Assembly (NCBI GenBank): GCA_028386065.3 | Contig: JAKUCV010001446.1 | Span: forward strand, 222,203-286,202 | DNA length: 64,000 bases | DNA from: Turnera subulata | Lineage: Eukaryota; Streptophyta; Magnoliopsida; Malpighiales; Passifloraceae | Reading direction: 5' to 3' | Shown: piece by piece, positions 58,784-64,000 of the stretch | Layout of the letters: every line of letters starts with the position of its first letter | Numbering within the stretch: the stretch's first letter is position 1 | Translations under genes and position numbers: made by a program | Notes under the pieces: generated by a model | What the model saw: only the letters and a program-made list of their open reading frames with translations | Told to the model about the DNA's origin: nothing | Database searches by the model: none

Positions 58784-59128
58784 CTGAGCTACAAAAAAAT
58801 ATTTTTATGATTGAAAGGATGCTATTTGATGCATAAGTAAAATTGATTTTGTTTTGAGCCAATATCTTAGAAGAATTGAGTGTTTAACCTTTGTACAATT
58901 TGAGTTCCTGAGTCTTCTTGCTTATTACTTCAATGCTTGTGTTCTTTGCCCTTTGATTGATTTCTTTTTACTCCAAGAGTTGTCATCAATTGAGTCATGG
59001 TTGGTTTGTCAATATCAAAATCCTGAAATGAGACAAGGAGGCATGAGTTCTAAAAATTTCTCCCTTTTTGATAATGATAAACAAATAAGAGTATATGCCA
59101 AGTTTTATGAATTCATAAGTGAGGTTAA

Positions 59129-59908
59129 GGGTCTGTTTGGAATTGTTTTCTCTTTTTTGTTCTTGAGAATAGTTTTCAAGAATTAACCCAAAAAACAATT
59201 TTCATACAGAAAACAAGACTTCAAAAGTCATTTGGGTATTTGTTTTTGGATGTTTGTTTTTGGGAGGAATTCACCACAATAATCCATAGCCTTGGTTACA
59301 AACCCATAGATCTACATGTTTAGAGAATCCACCGCCACCCACAGTTCTCCACCGTCACCCATCACCGACAACGTCTCCCTTGTAGCCTTGCAGGTTCCGA
59401 GAGGTTCTCCACAGTGGAGGCAGTGTGTTTGGTGGCTAGGATGAACGGCGGCAAGGTTGAACAGTGGAGAGGTTGGAGAGGTTGAAGGCGAACAAGAAGA
59501 CCAAGAAAAAAAGACTACAGCGAGGAGGAAAAGAAGATAAGAACTGGGAATATTTTTCTAGTGATGGGATTTAAATTTTTTCCTTTGTCTGAGTTGGCGA
59601 TAAGGCTTTGGTTTTCTGCAGATATGGTAAGGAAGAGGAAGCGATGATGAAGGTTTTGCTGTAGATAAGGCAAGATATTTGAGAAAAAAAGGAGAGGTTA
59701 TTTATATATATCTATTATTTACGAGAATAGTACCGTGAAAACAAGGAAAATATCTTTTGGTTGTTCTCTCTTCTCTAGTTTCAAAATCAAAAGTTAGAGA
59801 ATTGTTTCCAAAATTATTCTCTCAAAATATCTCCCAAACATATTTTCCTTATTTCCAAAACCACATAAACCAAAAAATAGATTTTTGGAAACACTTTCAA
59901 ATGCGCCC
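59129..59908. mobile_element. Non-autonomous PIF/Harbinger-like element
   Basis: Ends GGGTCTGTTTGGAATTG and, inverted, GGGCGCATTTGAAAGTG (15 of 22 terminal bases agree). TAA flanks both sides (59126-59128 and 59909-59911), the 3-bp target typical of PIF/Harbinger. 780 bp, no transposase. Inserted in the 3' region of the reverse sirevirus-like element. Confidence 0.6.
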
Positions 59909-60087
59909 TAATTCTCCCTATGTTTTTCAAACTATGATTCCCCCTAACTTGGTGCATGTTTCAATGGTGCATATACTTCCATGAATCTTCCCCCTTTTGG
60001 CATTAGCAAAAAGAAACATTAATAGTAAATTTTTATTGAATTGAAAAGACAAACATAACAAGTGAGAAGAGTTTAGAGAGTTGGGTC

Positions 60088-60809
60088 CTAGTTCCCATCA
60101 TCTTCATCATCATCATCGGTTTGTGCAGGAAGTGCTTCTTCCGCTTCTTCATCATCAGCTGCTTCTCCATCACCCTCCACATCCATTGGACCATCTTCCG
60201 CATGTTCATCAAAGTTCTCATCATCATCATCATCACCTTCATCTTCAAAGTTGTAACCATGAAGGGTGGTGTGATATAGTGGAGGATTATAGTTCACACG
60301 GGCAAAGTAAGACCTAAGAGAGTGGCCTTGTCTTTGCACTTCCGTGTCAATTCTCTCAATTGCTCGTCCCATGCTGGTCATGCTCAGTTGTAGGTTATGA
60401 ATGGAGGTAGCAATGGACTCAAGAGTGACTCCGGAGGTTTAGCATCGAGAAGCGGCTGCACGGGAACTTTATGCTTGGGCAGTCCTTGGAGCTTGCTCGG
60501 AAGTTTGGCCGGGCCTTGGTTCTTCTACAGATTTTCTGATTCGGAAAGTGCGTCACTTATCGCCTATATTTTGGTGTGAGTAACCTGTCCGCCTTTTCCG
60601 ACATCAACACCTACATGCAATAGAATATCCAACACCAAGAAGGAATATGGCGAAGGATGCTCTGAGTATTGGGATGTATAGTCCGGCATGTGCATAAGCA
60701 CAAATCGTGCCTAATTTCTTGGTGCTGAGCTTGAAGAGCCTCCTCTTTGCTTTAAAGGTCTCTCCTTAGCGGGAGATTTGCCCTTGGAATATTTCTTCCC
60801 ACCTGCCAT
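60088..60809 (-). pseudogene. Extra ORF near the 3' end of the reverse sirevirus-like element, broken
   Basis: Minus-strand sequence starting MAGGKKYSKGKSPAKERPLK (60809), with a stop at 60711. The later part (60381-60088) is open: SMGRAIERIDTEVQRQGHSL followed by a strongly acidic end (FEDEGDDDDDENFDEHAED and similar). It lies between pol's expected place and the LTR, in the sense orientation of the element, where sireviruses may carry an envelope-like or other extra gene. I see no signal peptide or membrane segment, so an envelope role is not supported. It has its own TATA box and palindrome array upstream. Confidence 0.55.
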
Positions 60810-60899
60810 ACTTGAGAAAAATGAGTAGGAGAATGATGTGGAGAGTAAGTGTAGAATGAATGAACAGTAGGGAGTGTGTAAAATGAGAGAAGGAGGCAA

Positions 60900-60909
60900 T
60901 ATTTATATA
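60900..60909 (-). promoter_or_regulatory. TATA box of the sirevirus-like extra ORF
   Basis: CCCTATATAAATATTG on the minus strand, about 91 bp before the ATG at 60809 and about 85 bp from array 3. Confidence 0.6.
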
Positions 60910-60994
60910 GGGAAGCCAAGAATATAGCTATTTTAGTCCTTAAAACAGGCTCCAACGCCTAGATAATGGCTATATTTTTGAAAAATAACGGCTA

Positions 60995-61525
60995 AACATC
61001 GATGTCTGGTCAAGAAATATTGATGTTTCATGCTCTCCAACGGCTAGATTTTTGAAAAGTGACGTTTAAACATCGATGTTTGTAAGCGCAACATCGATGT
61101 TTTTGTGCCTTTGGAAGAAGTTGAAATGTGGCCAATCGAGACAACATCGATGTTGTATTCTTTGAACATCGATGTTTTAAAAACTACTGGATGAAAAAAT
61201 TTTCAAACTTTAATGACAGAACATCGATGTCTTACCAGTGAGCATCGATGTTTAAAACTACTGGGAAGAAAAATACTTACTGAACATCGATGTTGCAATT
61301 CTGAACATCGATGTTTATATATGTCGGTTAATGACTTGATTGTGCACATGATGGGACATCGATGTTGGCCTCTCGACATCGATCTTTTTAAGCTACTGGT
61401 TGAAAATGATATGAGCTGAAGTCTATTAAAAATCGATGTTTGATCCTCAACATCGATGTTTTGCAACCTCAGGTCTAAGTTTGTTCATTCGGAACATCGA
61501 TGTTTCGTTGAGCAACATCGATGTT
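60995..61525. promoter_or_regulatory. Array of paired AACATCGATGTT palindromes, array 3
   Basis: Eight pairs starting at 60995/61016, 61069/61090, 61143/61165, 61220/61241, 61283/61304, 61355/61375, 61429/61449 and 61493/61514. Offsets are 21 bp in five pairs, 20 in two and 22 in one. Pair starts are 63-77 bp apart, mostly 72-74. It lies upstream of the TATA box at 60900. Confidence 0.82.
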
Positions 61526-61818
61526 TTGCAGTCTCGGCTTTCTTGTTCCCCTTATCTTTTGGCTTAAATGAAGGGTACCTGCAAAAGAACTTAGAAAATA
61601 CTCCGATGCTCATGTCAGTAAAGGTAAGACAATATAAATACACAAATTAGATCAATATAGAGTCATGGATTCTTAGTTCATTTCGAATTTCCGAAGAATG
61701 ACTCTTTCTTTACGGATTTTGATAGTCTCATCATGGCTTACGTCAGCAACCCTCTCGAGTATTCCGTATTTTTCAACATGAAGTCTCGTATATGTCCTTA
61801 CCGTCATCACTTTCTGCT

Positions 61819-61826
61819 TACAAATA
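61819..61826 (+). promoter_or_regulatory. TATA-like box of ORF B copy 5
   Basis: TACAAATACCAACC, one change from TATAAATACCAACC of copy 4, 35-42 bp before the ATG at 61861. Confidence 0.5.
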
Positions 61827-61860
61827 CCAACCTCATGCTTGGCAAGGCATATCTCAAACC

Positions 61861-62244
61861 ATGGATTCACCAATAAGAACGAGAACTACCTCTGACTCAG
61901 AGGAGTTAAGCTATACTTTTGGTGATCCTCTCTATGGTGATTCTGATGTTGAGGAAAAGCCGAAGAAACGTCGCAAGTGGAGGAACAACCCTGAACGTAT
62001 GGAAGACACGGCTATTTCTTACAAGCGTCAAAAGAAGCCAGTCACCAAGGAAACTGGTGATCCGAAGGGCAAAGGAGTAGCTCACAGTAGTACACCTCTG
62101 AGGACACTGGAGCAACTGAGCTCAGCCCTGAAGAAGATCAGCTCTACGGTGATGCAGATCAAGATGGCCTGTATGGGACTTTCCTCCCAGGTTGAGAGTG
62201 TCCGCAATCATGTAAAAAAACTAGAGAAGCAAGTAACTCCATAG
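61861..62244 (+). CDS. Cassette ORF B copy 5, intact
   Basis: 127 residues from MDSPIRTRTTSDSEELSYTF. The basic region EKPKKRRKWR is followed by YKRQKK, then the helical end LSSALKKISSTVMQIKMAC, finishing LEKQVTP. An in-frame Met at 61792 would add 23 residues, but the MDSP start is the one conserved among copies and matches the TATA spacing. Identity to copy 4 is high over both halves. No known domain recognised; a nuclear protein with a dimerising helix is a guess. Confidence 0.75.
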   Translation: MDSPIRTRTTSDSEELSYTFGDPLYGDSDVEEKPKKRRKWRNNPERMEDTAISYKRQKKPVTKETGDPKGKGVAHSSTPLRTLEQLSSALKKISSTVMQIKMACMGLSSQVESVRNHVKKLEKQVTP

Positions 62245-62429
62245 AGTGTTTCTTTTCTATTTTACGAAGAAATAAAACAGTTGTTCCCCATTATTTAATC
62301 AATTTTGTTATTAATCAGAGATGGCGGGAATGAAATAGAATCCAATAAATCGAACCTGTTATTTGTAACTCAAGAACAGGTGGTAGGAGCAAATTTTTTT
62401 AAAAAAATGGTTATAAGCCAATGACGACG

Positions 62430-62690
62430 TCATAACACTTAAAAATAAAATTCGCGACCACTTGTCCATAAACCCTACATGGGTGAGCTTGGTGACTTTT
62501 GGGATTCGTATCTCTCTTTAATGTCCAAACTGGAGCGTCTTTAGCACACACGCACCGTACTCGAGGTACCGTCCCATCAATCTGGCCAAGTTGGCCTCTG
62601 ATGGATGTGTGGATAAAAGTATGAAGGAGAGAGCCACGAGAGCCAGAGTAAAAGAATGATGCATATTAGAAGTGAGCTGGAAAACACGAG
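62430..62690 (-). pseudogene. Decayed GRF zinc-finger ORF (copy 5)
   Basis: On the minus strand, the order 'catcagaggccaacttggcc', a VPRV segment, a Cys-x-Cys (RCVCAKDAPVWT), a TNP and a CRVYGQ segment follows the GRF frame of copy 2 with several changes. The conserved Trp-Thr and Asn-Pro are visible; the coiled coil is not. It is broken and opposite to ORF A and ORF B, as in the other copies. Confidence 0.55.
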
Positions 62691-62872
62691 TGTTTGTATC
62701 CCAAAAACATGCAAAGTAATAAAGCAATAATGTAGGCAGTGGTAAAGATTTCAAAAAAAAAACCTTGAGGAGCGTAAACAATTTGGAGTTTTGTGGAGAG
62801 AGAGGTCTGCTCTACCGTTAATCGAAAAAAATAGGTAGGGTCTAGACTTTGAAAAATAGATAATCGTATTTC

Positions 62873-62879
62873 TATAAAA
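62873..62879 (+). promoter_or_regulatory. TATA box of ORF A copy 5
   Basis: TTCTATAAAAGC, about 95 bp before the ATG at 62971. Confidence 0.55.
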
Positions 62880-62970
62880 GCAAAGCAATGGTTAGCAAAT
62901 AATCAAAAGAATTTAAAAAAAAAAATACGATTCCGAGAAAGAGAGATACACAAACCATATTAAGACAAAA

Positions 62971-63543
62971 ATGCATGCTCCATCATATGTCTTTTTTGTT
63001 GAGGGAGCCTCTTTAGGAAGGAGGAATCGGTTAGCCTATAACCTGATAAATGAGCAACAAGAGGAACTGCCAAATGAGCTCGGGAGGATGCCTCGTTTGG
63101 TCTTCGTCGACGAGCTCTACTCGTCCAGATTCTTTGTCACTCCCATGGAAGAGACGATTTTCCTGGAGGACCGAAGCACCCTGCGAGCTTCCTTTTATGG
63201 CTAGGCCAATTCCATCATATTTTTCTTCTCTGACAAGCTTCAGAAATTTCGGCTGGAGCCTTCTTGCCAAACTCTGAATGAAGGTAACTATTACCAAATT
63301 TCAATGACTTCTCAGAGCGTTCCGCGAGTGACTGGCTTACCACCCACTTGGCCAAAAGTTCGCCTTCTGGTTTGGAAATGCAGAGGAATTACTAGGCGCT
63401 CCCATGAGTTCGTACGTACTTTGAGAGATCTGAACAACTAGTACAAGCCCAATATGGTTCTGCTCACAGAGACCCTGTGGCAACCGGAAGATAATCACGG
63501 TTTCATCCCTCTGAGATTTCCTCCAGCAAACTGGTTCGAACTG
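62971..63543 (+). pseudogene. Cassette ORF A copy 5, two stops and truncated
   Basis: Starts MHAPSYVFFVEGASLGRRNR and aligns without gaps to copy 4. TAG at codon 78 (63202) and TAG at codon 157 (63439, a Gln in the others) interrupt it. The motif VWNCRG is VWKCRG here, changing the Asn expected to bind metal. Similarity ends at about codon 191 (63543), where unrelated sequence begins. Confidence 0.8.
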
Positions 63544-63546
63544 TAA

Positions 63547-64000
63547 GTTTTCGGTATGCTATATGACACTCATATACAAGAAAGACATGCAGCGGAATTT
63601 CTGGAAACAACAAAGGAACACATGTGAAGCATATAAACCGAATAACAATTTTCCGTACCTTACACGGTTAGGATCTTCCACCTAACTGAAGTGCCGGAAT
63701 CAGCAAGAGCCAGACGTAAGCCTCGCCCCTCTATAGTATCCACATGAACCGTTGTAACCGGCTGAATAACGTCTCACGACTTCAACCCGAGCTCTCCCGA
63801 ACTGGTGTGCTAGCAACAGATTTCCGGGAGTTGTGTTTGTGGTGTTTATCCTTTCTTTCTCAAAGAAAGGAAGTGTGTGTACTCTCAAAACTTGAAGGAC
63901 TCTCTCTCAAGACTTGAAGAGCTCTGAAAATTGCAGGTGAGGTGAAGAGTAATCTGATCACTCAAACCTAACTAGTGTACTAAGTGGTCAAGATAATGGC
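63547..64000. other. Right end of the window, unassigned
   Basis: No gene supported. The sequence ('gacatgcagcggaa', CT-rich segments, 'ttgaagagctctgaaaattgcaggtgaggtg') has the look of LTR or leader sequence of another copia-type element, but no end or repeat partner is in the window. Confidence 0.35.

Larger units (their letters stand above)
57545..59055 (-). repeat. Sirevirus-like LTR, reverse orientation
   Basis: Homologous to 51712-52948 on the other strand: its end (TGTTAAGGCAGGTGTCC, plus strand) mirrors the end of that LTR, and 'agaatTGAGTGTTTAACC' and 'CAATATCAAAATCCTG' mirror its first part. The start TG has mutated (TTCTAAAA at 59048-59055). A purine tract (TCTCCCTTTTTG, reverse) lies outside, so this is the 3' LTR of a reverse-oriented element extending to the right. 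Confidence 0.78.
61512..63543 (+). mobile_element. Gypsy cassette copy 5 (right arm of the inverted pair)
   Basis: Inverted copy of 55374-57533: one AACATCGATGTT at the inner end, then the segment with 'ttttggcttaaatgaagg' and 'actccgatgctcatgtcagta', promoter side, ORF B (intact), GRF remnant on the minus strand and ORF A (with stops). It breaks off at about 63543 within ORF A. Confidence 0.75.

Noticed and set aside
60081..60317. His-rich plus-strand frame
   Set aside because: It is the shadow of the acidic minus-strand ORF (GAT/GAA codons read as ATC/TTC and CAT).
60088..60381. Envelope-like protein in the sirevirus-like element
   Set aside because: No signal peptide or membrane segment; the sequence is acidic and low in complexity.

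Overview
This is nuclear DNA of a flowering plant, very probably a eudicot. Three intron-bearing host genes lie in a sea of LTR retrotransposons, AT-rich spacers and small inverted-repeat transposons. The species cannot be told from the sequence. The host genes are a CYP78A cytochrome P450 (14421-16246, minus), the Mediator subunit MED10 (41172-43128, plus, five coding exons) and a class I HD-Zip factor of the HB7/HB12 type (43705-44512, minus). MED10 and the HD-Zip gene are tail to tail, about 0.6 kb apart.

Layout. 1-3858: a Ty3/gypsy element cut at the window edge, whose 3' LTR carries a one-N assembly artefact. 4884-12707: a second element of the same family with both LTRs. 12708-18283: a small TIR transposon, CYP78A and degenerate repeats. 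18289-31235: three solo LTRs of the same gypsy family, each with a perfect 5-bp target duplication. 33864-40144: a decayed Ty1/copia element with a TCTGT target duplication. 40145-47366: MED10, HD-Zip and spacer. 47367-51711: a Tat-like gypsy element, interrupted at its 3' LTR by a sirevirus-like copia element (51712-54835). 55374-63546: two inverted copies of a gypsy-derived cassette around a reverse-oriented sirevirus LTR and 3' region.

The most unusual content is a cassette seen five times. In the gypsy elements gag-pol is absent. In its place are ORF A (227 codons, antisense to the LTRs, C-terminal half resembling the start of a LINE-type endonuclease), a GRF zinc-finger reading frame on the sense strand, and ORF B (125-133 codons, antisense, basic with a helical C-terminus). 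ORF A and ORF B each have their own TATA box. Hand comparison of two ORF A copies over 61 codons gives 22 synonymous and 8 amino-acid-changing codon differences, so it evolved as a protein. One intact ORF A copy sits inside the unrelated copia element.

The second striking signal is a set of arrays of the palindrome AACATCGATGTT in the sirevirus-like DNA. Sites come in pairs almost always exactly 21 bp apart, pairs recur about every 73 bp, and each of the three arrays lies 50-100 bp upstream of a TATA box.
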